This document shows positions 1-12,382 of a DNA stretch of 64,000 nt, one piece after another. The translations under genes and the position numbers were made by a program. Location: NCBI GenBank assembly GCA_008933995.1, contig WARS01000014.1, positions 7,797,192 to 7,861,191 of the forward strand. Reading direction: 5' to 3'. Every line of letters begins with the position of its first letter. Positions within the stretch are counted from its first letter, which is position 1. This DNA is from Datnioides undecimradiatus. Taxonomy: Eukaryota; Chordata; Actinopteri; Lobotiformes; Datnioididae. The notes under the pieces are model-generated. The model made no database searches and had not been told where the DNA came from. It worked only from the letters and a program-made list of their open reading frames with translations.

Positions 1-175
1 TACAGTACATCGTTAGTGTATTAATCCTGGATCACGTTTGCACTGGCATGTTTGCCAACTATTATTTCGGTCAGTCACACCATGTTTCCCAGTGGTGTGC
101 AATTTCTAGCACAGGACAGTGTTCCCATCTGCTGTTGTTCCCAACTATTGTGTCCAGAGTCCAAGTTTAAATGAA

Positions 176-690
176 GAATCCTATTCTGATGAAGCGCTTT
201 GAGAAACTAGTTCTCCAGCACATTAAAGTCAACATCCAGGCCAGCCTAGTTGCATTCAGAACCACCAGATCCATGCATCTCTACTGCCGCCCACTCAGTC
301 CACACACATCATGAAAATGACGTTTGTATCAGATTCAACACAACCTCCCTTATGAAACTTAGATTACAACACTCATTTCTACTGCAACAGAATATGACAC
401 TTTCTCTCCCATAGACCCCAGGCTGTTTAGATTGGTGGTCACACCTCCTCCACTGTCGTGATCAACACTGGTGAACTGCAAGGTCATGTGCTAGGCCTCC
501 CTCCTGTTCACACTGCACACCCACGACTGTAACCCTGGACTTGGAGAGAGCCACTGTCATCTCCCGGATCTCAAACACCAATGAGAATTCACACTTAGAG
601 GAGATAAACAGTCTTTCAGGGTGGTGGGACCAACATGCAGGTGAACATCAACAAAGCTGAGGAGCTGATGGTTCATTCTTAGAAGTAAGT
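176..690 (+). mobile_element. Decayed LINE reverse-transcriptase fragment (L2/Rex1-like group)
   Basis: Translating the + strand in shifting frames gives a run of motifs in the order found in the reverse transcriptase of fish L2/Rex1-like LINEs. FEKLVLQHIK (near 200-230) matches the usual FERLVLxHIK. LVAFRTTRS (near 246-272) matches LQFAYRPNRS. VVINTGELQGHVLG (near 455-500) matches the TLNTGAPQGCVLS block. EEINSLSGWW followed in another frame by VNINKAEELMV (near 597-675) matches the LAxWCxxNNLxLNVSKTKELIV block. The reading frame shifts several times and stops intervene, so this is an old, non-coding copy. The endonuclease and the 3' part of the element were not found on either side. The RT homology is clear from the ordered motifs; the exact family is not, since L2, CR1 and Rex1 share these blocks. 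Confidence 0.8.
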
Positions 691-1150
691 AAGTCACCTA
701 AAGTGAGGTAGACTTTCTACCTTTAAAGGCAAAAAAGAGCTGTCAACTGATTTTCATGTAATACAAGAAAAGATGAAAACCACTGTCAACACTGTAAATC
801 AGGGAGATACTGAAGATCCAAAGGAAAAACAGAAACGCTACAGCACACTTTGTAAAATGGACAGTAGCAATGTACTCATACTCATCTAGAGAAAATTTAA
901 AAAAAGGAAGAAAATGATGAATGTAGTCTTTGAAGATAGGCATCAGTGTTTTTGAAACCTGGCTGGAGATGTGCTGGACAATCTACATGTAGTGGATCAA
1001 CAGTGATAGAGGTTTTGAAGCTTCCTCATTTAATCTTTGTCTCAGACAAATGACTTCCCGTCTTTCCCGCCCTGACAATACAAGAGGTTGAATGAGAGTG
1101 GTTATTCCACCTCAGAACAGCCACTGCCATCGATAAATATGACTTCATTT
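691..1150. other. Unassigned non-coding DNA after the LINE fragment
   Basis: No gene or recognisable repeat is seen. This could be further decayed LINE 3' sequence, but no diagnostic motif survives. Confidence 0.4.
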
Positions 1151-1175
1151 TAATAATAATAATAATAAAAAAAAA
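1151..1175. repeat. (TAA)n microsatellite with A run
   Basis: About five TAA units run directly into a run of A. Confidence 0.9.
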
Positions 1176-3420
1176 CATCTAACTGTGATGAAGGCTGGTA
1201 TCACTGCACTGCATCACTCTCATTACTGATGAGTACAGGCTGGTTTGATTAAGGAGGGAGATGCAGAAAACAAAGGCGAGACTGATTTGACTTCTGATGT
1301 TCTTTAATGACAATATTTCTCAGACACCCAGAGGGAAAAAGTAACTGAATTCTCCTTGAAAACTCATCAACTCCAGCTGCTCCAGGGTCTGTATCAGGGT
1401 ATTAGCCTGGATCCAAGGGAGGCTACAGTGGAGCGGAAGTTGGTCAGACCTAAGCTACATTCAAATATAGTTTCCTTTCTGTCAATGTTTCCATCTTTTT
1501 GGGAAATATCTGATCTTTTTCTTTGGTGTTTTTCAGGTTCACCTTAACTCTGAAGTTAAAATTTGGGTTGCCCGAATCCTTTGCAAAGCTTTCACTTCAA
1601 CTATTACACAAAACACTCGAACAAAGCAGAGCTTTTCGGCTGTCAAACATATTCCACCCTCTTGTCCAGGTTCATTTTGGTTACTTTTTGCTGATTTTCT
1701 GCAGATTCTTCCACCACACCTGTCCTTAAACCACCCGCGTGGTATCTGCAGTCTTGAACTGCCAGGAACCCAAAGTACAGAACAAAAGACACGGGAGGAT
1801 ATAGCAATGGGAAAATATACTACTGACAATATTACTACAAAGCTGCCCAAGCTTGTAAAAATAATGTTTTATTATTTGGATACAATAATAGAGTTGAGAA
1901 ATGTAGGAAAAGAAAAACTATTACAGAGTCTATTTACATTTAAAGTGATTCTATACCCAGCTTTTTGCCTTTGTAAATGACAAATGACAATGTATGGGAT
2001 TCAAAATAAGTGTTCATGGTCCAGAGATATGAGACATGATTATTACATTTTTTATAGTATTATTAATGAAGACAAAATTTCAACAAGGCAACAAATCAGA
2101 GATGATTTAGTAGACACTAAATCAAACCAGGAGTTTGAACGTATGATGATAATTCTCATCCTCATCTCAAACATTCAGCTGACTGACCCAATCGTGACCT
2201 CAGATATATGCGTGAATGTGTATCCAAGCCAAAGTGTGCGTGCATGCTGCTGATTCATTGCTGTTCTTAGCATTAAAGCTAGCTGAAGGACACCGCTAAT
2301 GGAGTAGGGACAGCGGCGGCCATATTTCTACCACCAGGCTGTATTTTCCACACATCTCCAGCTACACAACCTGTATTCCTCCCTTCAGTAACAGCCTCGG
2401 TCATATAAATTGTTTAAGGCGTAAGTGTTTGGACCTTTTCAGAGACGGACCCAGGCTTAAAATTTATAATGCAGAGACTTACCCCCGGACCGGGGCTTGT
2501 TAAAACATCCCAACATCTCTGTCATGTGGAGACCCGACAACAGCAAGACCCATTTTGAGGTCTCTGCCTATGAAGAAATCATGGTTGCTGTTGTAGTTGT
2601 GCTCATATTGCTGCCGCTCCTGTGGCTACTGCTGCCAGACCAGACAAAAAAAACCGATCTGGTTGGTTCATCGCACAGACTCGGCTCCAGGTTTGTTACA
2701 AAAAACATTGTTTGACTCTCTGAAATATAGAGCTCCACCATGAGCATGGGTATTGTATGGAGGTAAGTACAGCGCCATCAAGAGTACTGGGTCTTCCATC
2801 CAAAGCAGCATCTTCTGGGAAGCTTCTGAACTGCAGATTGGGTGGAATCAAAAGCATTGACCAGAACGGCCGCAATCAGTTCTGGCAACGATAGCTGGAC
2901 CTGGTGTGTCCAAACAGTATTTCCTCTTTTCAAATATATTACCTGAATATATATATTGAATATATAAACAGGCTATTTAACGCCATATTGACTCTGACTA
3001 GACACCTGCATTCCAACCTTCCATGGTTTGCTTCCCTAACTCAGGTCTTGGGCCTAAAAACTGGTCAAACAGCCTTTTTAGACTTATTGTTTCTTGGTTG
3101 GTGAAAACGCTGCACTTCTTTAATCCAACAGTTATTAATTTAGCATTACAATGCATTTTTATGGAGCTCAGCAAAATTCTGGCTCGGCACTGCTGCCTGC
3201 TGGAAGGTGAGATGATGCGAGAAGAAGTCCGACAAATTCACCGTGTCATGGTTTACCTTCAGCCCTGCTGTACATGGTGCAACATCCACTGAGCACTGAC
3301 TTTTCTGAGGTTTGAGGATCCTAAAAAGTCCCGAGATGCGACGCCAAACACTTTTTAATACTTTTCATTGATTCTATGCTACAAACAGACATTTAGTATT
3401 AACACAAGTGTTACATTAGA
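1176..3420. other. Unassigned non-coding DNA; short membrane-like ORF at 2497-2715
   Basis: No exon, RNA gene or known repeat is recognised. A 72-codon open frame at 2497-2715 (+) contains one strongly hydrophobic stretch (about residues 29-48: MVAVVVVLILLPLLWLLLPD) preceded by an acidic segment and followed by a basic one, like a single membrane span. It has no homologue I recognise, no clear upstream signal and no convincing splice borders, so it is more likely chance than a gene. The remainder is AT-rich and unremarkable. Confidence 0.4.
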
Positions 3421-3424
3421 GAAG

Positions 3425-3660
3425 TAAAAGTGAAGTAAAGAAGAGGAGAAGAATACAAAATAAAAGGGGGGAGAGAGAGAAAGAGCGAGAGAGACCCCTC
3501 AGGTTTCCCCGCGCAGGGAGACAGACAGCAACTGATAGAGAACAAAAGAGAGATAAAGAGAACGAGAGTGAAGGAGAGACAAAAGAGACTGTTATGAGTG
3601 ATATCGAAACACTCCTCCCAACCGCACACACACACACACAGACACACTCAGCAGAGAGTG
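3425..3660. repeat. Purine-rich (GA) low-complexity tract with (CA)8
   Basis: The + strand is dominated by A and G in GA-type runs from about 3425 to 3600, then (CA)n at 3625-3640. Open frames across it on the minus strand are artefacts of the strand bias. Confidence 0.85.
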
Positions 3661-5160
3661 ATGATGATAACACCTATATTTCTTCTCTGCTATTGCAGGT
3701 CTCATCTTTAATATGGGCCGAGTAACAGTGTGTATTTGGAGGTGAGCCGTTTCTTTTCCAATCTTCTTCTCCTCCCCCGTTATTGCCCCCCCCCCCTCGA
3801 CCAGTCAACTTGGATGGAACAAATGCTGCTGAGGTCGGTTGCCTTCAGAGATAATGTTCCTGCAGCTGCCTGTGCTGTTGGTCTCCCGTCTGTCTCCTGC
3901 CCTGTTAGACACTCCTGCTTCTTGTCTTTTTTCCATTCGTTCCATCTGTTTAGTCTTACTCACATTATTAGTGCAGAGCTTTTGTGGATTTACTGCATTT
4001 ATCTACAGGAATACACTGGTTTCTTCCCTGCTTTGCTGTAGTTTCTAATGCATACATTTTCCCACAGTTCCATACTTGATTAGATTCCGAATAAGCAACC
4101 TGATATCACTGTCTCCCTGAATAAACTGGAAAGGTTTGCAATTTGCACTTCCCTGCAAGAATCCTGCCTGTGGGTAGAGTCACAGATTCACATACGTTGT
4201 CCAGCTTTGTCGTAAGCATGTAAACATCAGTCCGTCCTAAAGTGTGACCAGTTTTACTCTTTGTGGGTCAAGTTTGATATGCCTTACAGTTGTTCAGCTT
4301 AAATTCATTCATTTGGAACTCTGAAACCTGCAGAAATGGCTGTTTTTAAGGGAACGCGTACGTATTTCGATATTCGGCAACGTTTGGCTGCTTTTGCTAA
4401 CTCTTTTGATTTCCTGCTAATGTGTTTTTAATCTAACAATAAGATCTGTGGAGGTTCTTTTGCAGATGAATTGAAATTTTCTACAAATTTCTGACATTTT
4501 CGTCTCCTCTTCCGAACAGTTTTGATGTTACACTACAAAGTGATTTGCCTTTGGTCTGGACCTGGATGTCTGGTATAAAGGCAAAGCTTTAACCACAACA
4601 TGTGTCTCTCTGCTGGATGTGGGTTACTGTTGCAAATATTTGGTAGGTTAGAAAAATAAAGACAATTCCTGCACAATCCTGCTCCTTCCGGGGGAATCTC
4701 AGGACAGATACCTGTGGCATCTGAATATCTGTGCGCATTTCGAAACTGAGGAAATACCAAATGCACCGATAGCGTCTGTGTTGTTTTTCTACGAGGAAAT
4801 GTGACCACGTTCAGGAATAATTCTCTCTCTGTTTGCTGAGCTCCTCCAAAAACTCTCTTTTCACCCGCAAAAACTCAGCAGTCAGCTCTGAACTTTGCCC
4901 AGTCAAATATTTGTGCAGCGGATGTGATCGTCTGAAGCTATGAGAACCAATTTTTTTCTCTTCATCCTCCTGCCTCATTTCAGTTTTCTGCCCTTGCTCC
5001 AGTCTCTCTCTCTCTGTCTGTCTCATCGACTCGTCTCTATTGGCTCCATGCGGGCTGATTTGATCATAGGTTATGATATTGATGGACCACTGACCTCTCA
5101 TACACTCACAATGTGATTCTCGAAACAACACACACACAAATACCTACACAAAGTCACCTA
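3661..5160. other. Unassigned non-coding DNA
   Basis: Contains a 10-C run near 3788-3797 and no recognised gene. A 108-codon minus-strand frame at 4811-5137 has a charged, helix-like end (LTAEFLRVKREFLEELSKQR), but part of it crosses a CT/GA repeat and no splice acceptor precedes the charged part. I do not call it a gene. Confidence 0.4.
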
Positions 5161-5175
5161 CACACACACACACAC
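5161..5175. repeat. (CA)n microsatellite
   Basis: Seven to eight CA units; further CA-rich stretches lie nearby at about 5126-5150 and 5640-5680. Confidence 0.85.
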
Positions 5176-5180
5176 AAAGA

Positions 5181-6269
5181 AAAGTCACACACACCTTTAA
5201 ACACCGTCTGGTTAAAAGGTGAACGTGGATTGATTTCCGACTTTGGACACTTCTCTTCTTTGGTATTCATGGCTGCTGCGTCATTATGACACCGGCGCGT
5301 GTGTGTATGTGTGTTTGTTTGATCCTTGTTCAACTTAGTCCCGGCGGAAACAAAGCTATGGAGTTTGGAGACACGAGAGAGATGACACGACTTAGAGACG
5401 AGGAGGGGGAAAAAAAGGTCGAGTACCCGACAAGATGGATGAACGGAGAAAGGAAACAGCGGCAGAAAAACAAAAATAGAGAGAACGACAGAGAGGGAGC
5501 GTCACGGAGAGAATCCTCCGGGGAAGATGTGGAAATGAGATTCATATGCCACGGGGGGTCGAAATTAAAGTTTCACAGAACTTAAAGTAAAGCCTATTTA
5601 TGGGAGCAATTTTCATATTCATGCAATATTTCACGCCCCACACACTCACAAACACGTAGTCACACACACACACACACGCGCGTGCCCCATCATACACAAG
5701 AGCTTCTCCTGCTGATAAGAGGCTACGCACTCGCCACGGAAACACACTCACTGAGGACAATTCAGCCGGCGCGCTGCATAAATTATCAAGCGGAATCTTA
5801 AAATAGCAAATCTAGCAATTTACAGGAAATATAAACACAAAGAGAGGCCAGTCTAATCACGGGGATGTACTTCCTATTCATTGAGATTCGATATTAGCGA
5901 AGGGCTGTGGCGGTGTGACTCACCCTTATGCAACCGGGCTAATGAAGGCACAGTCAACCCAGTGCACAACTGCGCCTGAGAGTCTGACATCATCAGGGGT
6001 GGGGGTGGTGGGGGGGAGTAGCACCAAAAGTTCGCCTTCCCCTCCCGACTGCAGCGAGAGGCTCAGCCAGGTCATTGGAGCTGCAGCGTGTCGCGGCTTC
6101 ATACCGACGAAGCTTTGGGAGTTTTACAGGCAAAGACCTTTTCCCCTCTCGCTTTCTCCTTCGATTGGAGCCTCCTGCTATTTCTCCCGCTTTTTATGCT
6201 TCAATCTACTCCATCGCTTCCACTTTCCCACACTGTCATAATCCCTCTCATTCATTTCTGATCCGTGCC
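5181..6269. other. Unassigned, moderately GC-rich non-coding DNA
   Basis: Contains G-rich patches (around 6000-6017) and several CpGs around 5740-5780 and 6085-6110, which could belong to a regulatory element. No coding exon is recognised. Open frames here are rich in Arg, Lys, Glu or Ser and match nothing known to me. Confidence 0.35.
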
Positions 6270-6400
6270 CTATCTTCATGGGCCCTACAGCTTATTGAAG
6301 AGGCATCGCATCAATGGGGTCCAATCGCCGAACCTCAATAAGCGTCGGTATATACTTTCAATTCATCTCCCCTTATTGAACTTTTATTAATGCTCACGAC
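6270..6400. promoter_or_regulatory. Candidate enhancer with three CTTATTGA motifs
   Basis: The 8-mer CTTATTGA occurs at 6291-6298 and 6372-6379 on the + strand and at 6335-6342 on the minus strand. The surrounding sequence is of high complexity and free of recognisable repeats. The motif resembles AT-core homeodomain sites of the TTATTG type. Regulatory function is inference; nothing shows which factor, if any, binds. Confidence 0.3.
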
Positions 6401-6525
6401 AAGTCTGAACCTACTAATCCAGGATATTTGCCACAGTGTGAGCCCTTCCTGTCTGTTCTCCCAGATGTGTTATTTCTCTGCTGGGAAACCATGCGGGCTC
6501 ATTATTCGTGAAACTCACAAAAGAG

Positions 6526-6534
6526 GCACACACA

Positions 6535-6571
<37 letters not shown>
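6526..6571. repeat. (CA)n microsatellite
   Basis: About 20 CA units with one interruption near 6537. Confidence 0.95.
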
Positions 6572-6573
<2 letters not shown>

Positions 6574-6683
6574 ATTGTGTTTTAGCCATGCAGATCAGCT
6601 CAGATCTACTTCAGGTCTGATGTTTTGAGAAGCAGTTTATGAGGAAAAAGGTCTGATGAAACCTTTTGAACATGGAGGTCTTT

Positions 6684-6707
6684 AAATGGTCAAATGGTTA
6701 AATGGTC
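6684..6707. repeat. 8-bp tandem repeat, three units
   Basis: Units AAATGGTC, AAATGGTT and AAATGGTC follow each other without a gap. Confidence 0.9.
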
Positions 6708-9599
6708 ATGGTATTGTAGCCATGTTAGTTGGCCACCTCAAGTGCCCCACAAATTTCCTGTAGTATGACAATGTTGTTGTTACCATGCAGCCGACCTTTC
6801 GGGGCATCTTTTCGAAGAAGTAAAGGAGAAAGTGGGGAAGCTTTATGTTATATTCATTGTTGTGTTATGAATGGTAGTTATTTAACATAAAGTTAGATGT
6901 TTCCTGCACCAATGTATAAATCAATGCTCAACTTGGGGCTTATAAATGCCCCTAGAAGGGTTGGTCACCATATCAACAAATATCACATCTGAAATGAAAT
7001 TTGTCGAAACATGTCGCGCCAACAGCAGGTTAATATAGGTGGTTCAGGTTGTAATACACACAACGCAATTGTTAAATCACGTCTTATGAATATATGACAT
7101 CATGATCTCAGAGAGAAACCTGCAAGACAGACTTGATTTCAGCAGATCATTCATGAGACACCCAACAACATGCAGCCAGTCACACAAGAGAACGCACAAA
7201 GAGCATCACAAACAAACGCACGCATCTCCAAAAGTGTCTTAAAATGAAAATCCATCCAGAGAGACGCCGCAATTCAGACGTGTCACCACTGCTTTGACAA
7301 ATAAGAAGTAAGCCAGCAGAAAGCATGTAGCACACGGGAAGAGAAAAGGTGAGGGAGCCCTATAATTAGCCTGCTAATTTACTCCACATTAAGGCAAACG
7401 TCACCGCATGTACATACTATGACAGCCATGTAAGAGAAGATCAAAGCACGAGAGGCTGAGCTCTGTGTAATTCCCCGCTGATGCCCATTATCAGACCGTA
7501 AACCAGTGTTTTGGTTCACAGAAGGATCCTCATACTGTTTGACCTGATGGAGATCCCCCCTGTGGATCAAAATGTTGTTTTGTGGTCTAATAAAAGTGTC
7601 AGTGGAGCATTAGACCGTGAGCATGCTCGCATCCTTTGATCCACAGCCCCGGTCACACACTCACACATCCTATATCTAGGTCGGGTACTCTCGGTAGTCA
7701 TCCAACACTACTAAACTACTTCCACACGTATTCTGAGATGTGTTAATTGCTGTAATCAAAGAGGCCCTTAGGCGAGAACAGTGACACCCTCTGTCGCTCT
7801 CCACACTGTATTCCTCAGCAGGCTGGATGTGATGGAAGTGTCCTGACGGCACAAAGCAGGAAGAGGGCGTTCTTTTAGACTGTCTGCCAATGACTGAAGA
7901 TGAAACAATTCAACTTTCAACAGAAAACAGACAGTTTTCATCTTGTGTCGCATGAAAAATTTGAGGTGGAAGTGAAATCTTCTAAAAATAAATTTGGTCT
8001 TAGCGTCTGTTTTGCATCAGTGGTATTGTAATTCTGCCAATCACTCAGGGCACAAACTCAAATATAAAGTAGTGCTTTAGTCATTCTCTCAGCCCTGTTC
8101 CACAGAGGAATACAAGACCAGATAAGGTCCAGCAACCCTGGCTCCTAATTTGCTAATTTGATCTAAGCTTTTCTTGAGATTGATCGTCAAAACTCCACGC
8201 ACAAGCCAAATAAGACCCAATGTTTGGAGACAAACATCTCACCTTTTAGTCAAAGTCAAAACTCAAAATGGTATTTTTGCAACAAGTTGATACACACACA
8301 CCCCTTGAAAGCAGCAACAACACTATGCTGTATTGTATTCAAATCACTGCTGTGTTTTGGCTAAAGTACTAGAATTCTCTCATACGGCCCTGTATGAAAG
8401 ATTGTCCCAGTACATCACACGTAAATAACACGAAACTGTACTGCTGTGAACTCATGGATATTACAGTATAGACACAGTGTGATGGTAAACAAAAATAATA
8501 CTGCAAGGGTTTGGATGGTTTATAACATATAGATCCAACCTTCTGCTTGGGTCTGACCACATCGCCTCATCCACATGGCGAGCAAAGTCGTGCTTGCTAC
8601 ACATCATCATGCTAGCATGGTACCATGCTCACACAGACGACGCATGCTACCTTCTAGCAACACTGAGCCATACACATCTGTATAAATACACAATACATGG
8701 AATGGGAGACTTTGGACTATGTGGGAGGGACCTGAAACAGCCTTTTTAATACAACCGCACTTCACCACAGCTATGAATAGTGGCAGCTTTTAATATTAAC
8801 AATCATAAAGTCATCTTTTTAAATCGTACTGCTAAGTATGGCATATTTTAAGAGCTGAACTTCAACCTGAGATCTGTTTGTAGAACTCAGACTGATCAGT
8901 GTTCAGTTAGCGTAGAAGTGTTTTAGCGCGCATATGTGGCTGTTTCCAATTTCAGGTATGTGTTATTTTGAATAGAAGTGTTTTTCCAATGACTGCAAGA
9001 GATTTCAGTCTGGAACAAAATGTCTAATGTAAGAAACAGCGCGCAGTGTTTTGTGCAAAGTGCAAAGCAGAAAACGTGTTTGTGCTTCCAGTGCCTTTAT
9101 TCGAGACCTGGTTATGAAAGTTAGGGTTTCAGTGCTTTGGTGTTTGCATCCACTGTTGGTGTGTATTCAAACTGGAAAAAACAATAATGGCATAATGCAG
9201 AAAAGTTTTCTATTTAAATTCTAGCAACACACATTGACCATGTATGTATCTGTAAAATATTTATTGAATATTTATTTATGTTTTTATTCCCCATTGTTAT
9301 TTTTGCATTTTGCATGCTTGTAGGCTCGAAACACTTCCTAGCCCCGGCCCCTTTTGGAGTTCATCACCTTTGGCAATTAACAGTGACACGCTCACACGCA
9401 CACGGCGCTGATCTGATCTTTTTCATAAGCCAACAGATATTATCAGACGAACAATTAAACTGATGACACACAACGAGATTTAAAAGTATTAATAGAGGCC
9501 ACCGGATCATTTCATAAAACGGTGTGTAACTGTTTGGAAAAGGGCTGGTGCTTTCAAAAAAAAAAAAACATTTGGCAGGTGATTGGATGAATCAGCTTT
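6708..9599. other. Unassigned non-coding DNA
   Basis: No gene, RNA or firmly assigned repeat is recognised. The 8590-8650 part carries several GCTAGC/GCATGCTA-like words and might be a remnant of the dispersed repeat A described at 42.3 kb, but it is too decayed to call. The block at 8730-8990 is AT-rich and of high complexity. Confidence 0.35.
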
Positions 9600-9615
9600 A
9601 TATATATATATATAT
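9600..9615. repeat. (TA)n microsatellite
   Basis: Eight TA units, preceded by a 12-A run near 9559. Confidence 0.9.
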
Positions 9616-10279
9616 TTGTTAAATTTCAGCTGAGGACTGGCTTCTGTGTTCCAGTCCATTAGTTTTCCTCACGCTGGCATCTCGCAGACATCAGAGTTAC
9701 TGCATCTGGAGGCGCTTCATTAGCTTTAACATCTTGCCTCAGGACAGTTCAGCAGGACAGATTTTTGCCAGCACAGGGGTTTGACCCAAGCTGACCACAG
9801 TACCCACATCGGAAATCGGAACCACTTATTACTTAGTGGTGCCAACATTACCCTTATAGTCTATTTCAATGTTGCTCACAGTGAAGCTGCATTCGCACCT
9901 CAAAATCTAAATTGAAATGAATTTGAGAGTCATTACACGTCACATTCCCACTGTTTGCTGAAAAGCAGCGATGCTGTACTGAAGTGAATTATCCCCCTTA
10001 AGTGCTGCTGCCTTTTAGTGATGGTGGAGTTGATGCATCATCACATTTAACTGGCTTATTTCCTCTAAATAAGGAGATTCTGTTTTGGAAGGCATTTTCC
10101 ATCTAATGGGCCTTTTTACTCGCCTATTTATTTTTTAACTAAGGCTCTATCTGCGCATTAAACTTCGGGAAAACATGACATCCAAACCAGATTTAACGTG
10201 ACACATTTGACTTAGGGCTTAATGTCATGGTGGTGACTCCAGCAGCGCGTGTGTGCAAACACACAAGCACTCGGTGTAG
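9616..10279. other. High-complexity non-coding DNA
   Basis: No gene is seen. It leads into the motif-rich block that follows and may be part of the same candidate regulatory region. Confidence 0.3.
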
Positions 10280-10700
10280 TTATCTGGCCATGTGAGTTAA
10301 TTATGGCCCGGGTGCCAACAACTGAAGAGCTAAACCGAGTCAATCCTTTAAAGTCACTGTCTGCATTTTGACTTAAATTAATGCAAATGTGGGGAAAAAA
10401 AGATCTTGTTTCCTGAAAAGTATAACTGGCATATGAAATTTCCCAGCCTTTGGAAGCACTTCAAAATTGATTAGATGTCAGCTGAACGCGCCTTTCCCCA
10501 TGTTTTAAATGTACGCAGCGAAGTCGCTTCTATTCGACTCGTGAATTGGTGCGTCAACATTAAGTCAATTAGAACAAGTTTAATCCCAAAGCTTGGATGG
10601 CTCAGCAAATTTGCTGGAATGAGTGTGGCCAGGCAGAAAGTCTCTACAGAATTTAGAGAAGCTTCGGCACACGCTACTTGACCTGATTTGCATGAAGCCC
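10280..10700. promoter_or_regulatory. Candidate regulatory block with POU octamers and homeodomain cores
   Basis: A TTAATTA core lies at 10297-10303. A perfect octamer ATGCAAAT lies at 10381-10388, directly after ATTA, forming TTAAATTAATGCAAAT. A second octamer in reverse, ATTTGCAT, lies at 10686-10693. Between them the sequence is of high complexity, and both strands are open for about 70 codons with no recognisable protein. Octamers are bound by POU-domain factors and TAATTA by Q50 homeodomain factors. That this is an enhancer is inferred from the grouping of sites. Confidence 0.35.
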
Positions 10701-11584
10701 TCAAACGTTATGATACATTACCAGAGTGGTTGAGGGTTAGTTCAGAGTTCCTACCTTACACTGCACCCAAGAATCATTGAGACTAGGGAGCTGAAACTCT
10801 AACACCAAACATGATGTAAATGTAAATATATGAAGACTGGGGACAGGTTCATACTCTTCTTGAGACTGTGTAGATTTTATGGCCATGTTGGTGGCAGCTT
10901 CTTGGAATGTCAATGTGGGTTGATTGATCGATCCATCACTATGGTACAGCATTGAAATATTAAATAAGATATTGCAATATTACCATTAAATATGGTACAA
11001 ATATCCACGGTTTGGGTTCTGATGATGCTGTTCCAAGTGACCGAGTGTTATATCTTTACAGGATGCACAAGCACAAAATATGACTCATTCACTGATCTCA
11101 GATGATGAATCCTTTACTGGCTACTAGCTGTTTCCTACTATGAATCACCATTAATGGGTTTTTGCTTAAATGTGAAATAGTTTGGATGATTGGGTTGTTT
11201 TTTTTTTATAATAGAGCAAAAAGTAAAAAAGTGAAAAAGTAAAAATGAATAAAATAGAATGAGGTCAAATTTAATCAAAACACCCATAAAAGTAAATCCT
11301 TAGCACATTTTCCTGTTCCTAACTGCATTATTATTTTCCTAAATGATTCAGTACAAATTACCGTGCCGTGACATTTATCTCCAGAGATGTTTTAATATAA
11401 CTTCATTTTATACATACATAAAGAAAATGCCTGAAAAACATCAATTATAAATAAAAACACCACCATCAGCATTGGAACATCTGCCAACTCATCATTCCCA
11501 AACCAACAGCTAATATCATTTTTATTATTATTACTTTTATTATTATTAGCAGTAGTAGTAGTATGCAGTGGAACTCACATCAGC
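10701..11584. other. AT-rich unassigned DNA
   Basis: Contains A-rich runs (11216-11250) and (TTA)/(AGT)n simple repeats at about 11520-11563. No gene is recognised. Confidence 0.4.
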
Positions 11585-11730
11585 ATCAGCTGTGCTTAAT
11601 GTGTAGTGTTTTAACAAAGCTAGCATAACAATGTGCTAACTAGGGCGTTGGAACATGTTAAAACTAAGCTAGTCTGCGTTAGCGTGCTAGCATCATTGAG
11701 AGCACCGTGTCATGTTGATATTAGCAGTTA
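11585..11730 (+). mobile_element. Dispersed fish repeat A, 5' part
   Basis: Contains the word series GTGCTAAC, AACATGTTA and GCGTGCTAGCAT, spaced as in the better copy at 42301-42498, which has ATGCTAACAC, CATGTTAGCAT and related words. I know this pattern as a very abundant interspersed repeat in percomorph genomes. Its class is not certain; I treat it as a probable non-autonomous DNA element. No coding capacity and no clear ends are visible. Confidence 0.5.
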
Positions 11731-11999
11731 CTGGAAAATCAGAACTGAGTCCAGCCTGGCTGCAGAAACTCAGTCATGTTTGCTGCTCCAAACCAAACCT
11801 TATGGTATACATTGTATATACATGGAATGTTATTACTTCCATTGTGATTGGAAGGCTTTAGACTAATGGGTAAGCATTTTTTACATTTTGTACATTCACA
11901 GTAAATCACTGAGAGCAGGCTGCCTGTATTTGTTATGTGCTGACATAGCAGCTGCATTTCACCCACAGCTGGTCGTTAACAGCGATCACAAATGGTCCC
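11731..11999. other. Unassigned non-coding DNA
   Basis: Nothing recognisable is seen. Confidence 0.4.
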
Positions 12000-12370
12000 A
12001 TTTCATTGGATGATCAGTTTTTTTAAACACAGCGCTCGGCGCAGCGTCGTTTAATCCTGTAATGACTTGCACGAGTGACACGGGGGCCGTCGATGTAATC
12101 TGGACGTCGCGCGAGTCTCAAACAATTTCACGCTACATATTTTGAAGAATGCAGAGCAACTATTAACTCACATCCACTGTGATGAGAAAAAGCGTGAGCG
12201 CGCCTATTAGCAAGGCATGCTAATCCATCCCATAATTAAAACCCAACCTTGCCACAAACGTGACAGCGACACAGCGTTTACCCCGATGAGGCTGATTAGA
12301 GACTATTTTCCAATCTGAGTGTAACTGACTTGGTCAATGTTAAAGGCGCCAGTGATTAAAGACTATCTGA
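12000..12370. promoter_or_regulatory. Candidate regulatory block with paired TAATCC sites
   Basis: TAATCC, the site of K50 homeodomains such as Otx, Pitx and Gsc, occurs at 12052-12057 and 12221-12226. AATTAAA and GATTA/GATTAAA cores follow near 12233, 12293 and 12354. The block carries more CpG than its surroundings and no repeat. Enhancer function is inference from motif grouping. Confidence 0.3.
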
Positions 12371-12382
12371 GCTTTAGGCGCG

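Noticed and set aside
4811-5137. Minus-strand frame ending in a charged, helix-like LTAEFLRVKREFLEELSKQR segment
   Set aside because: It looked exon-like, but no splice acceptor precedes the charged part and part of the frame is a CT/GA repeat; I know no matching protein.
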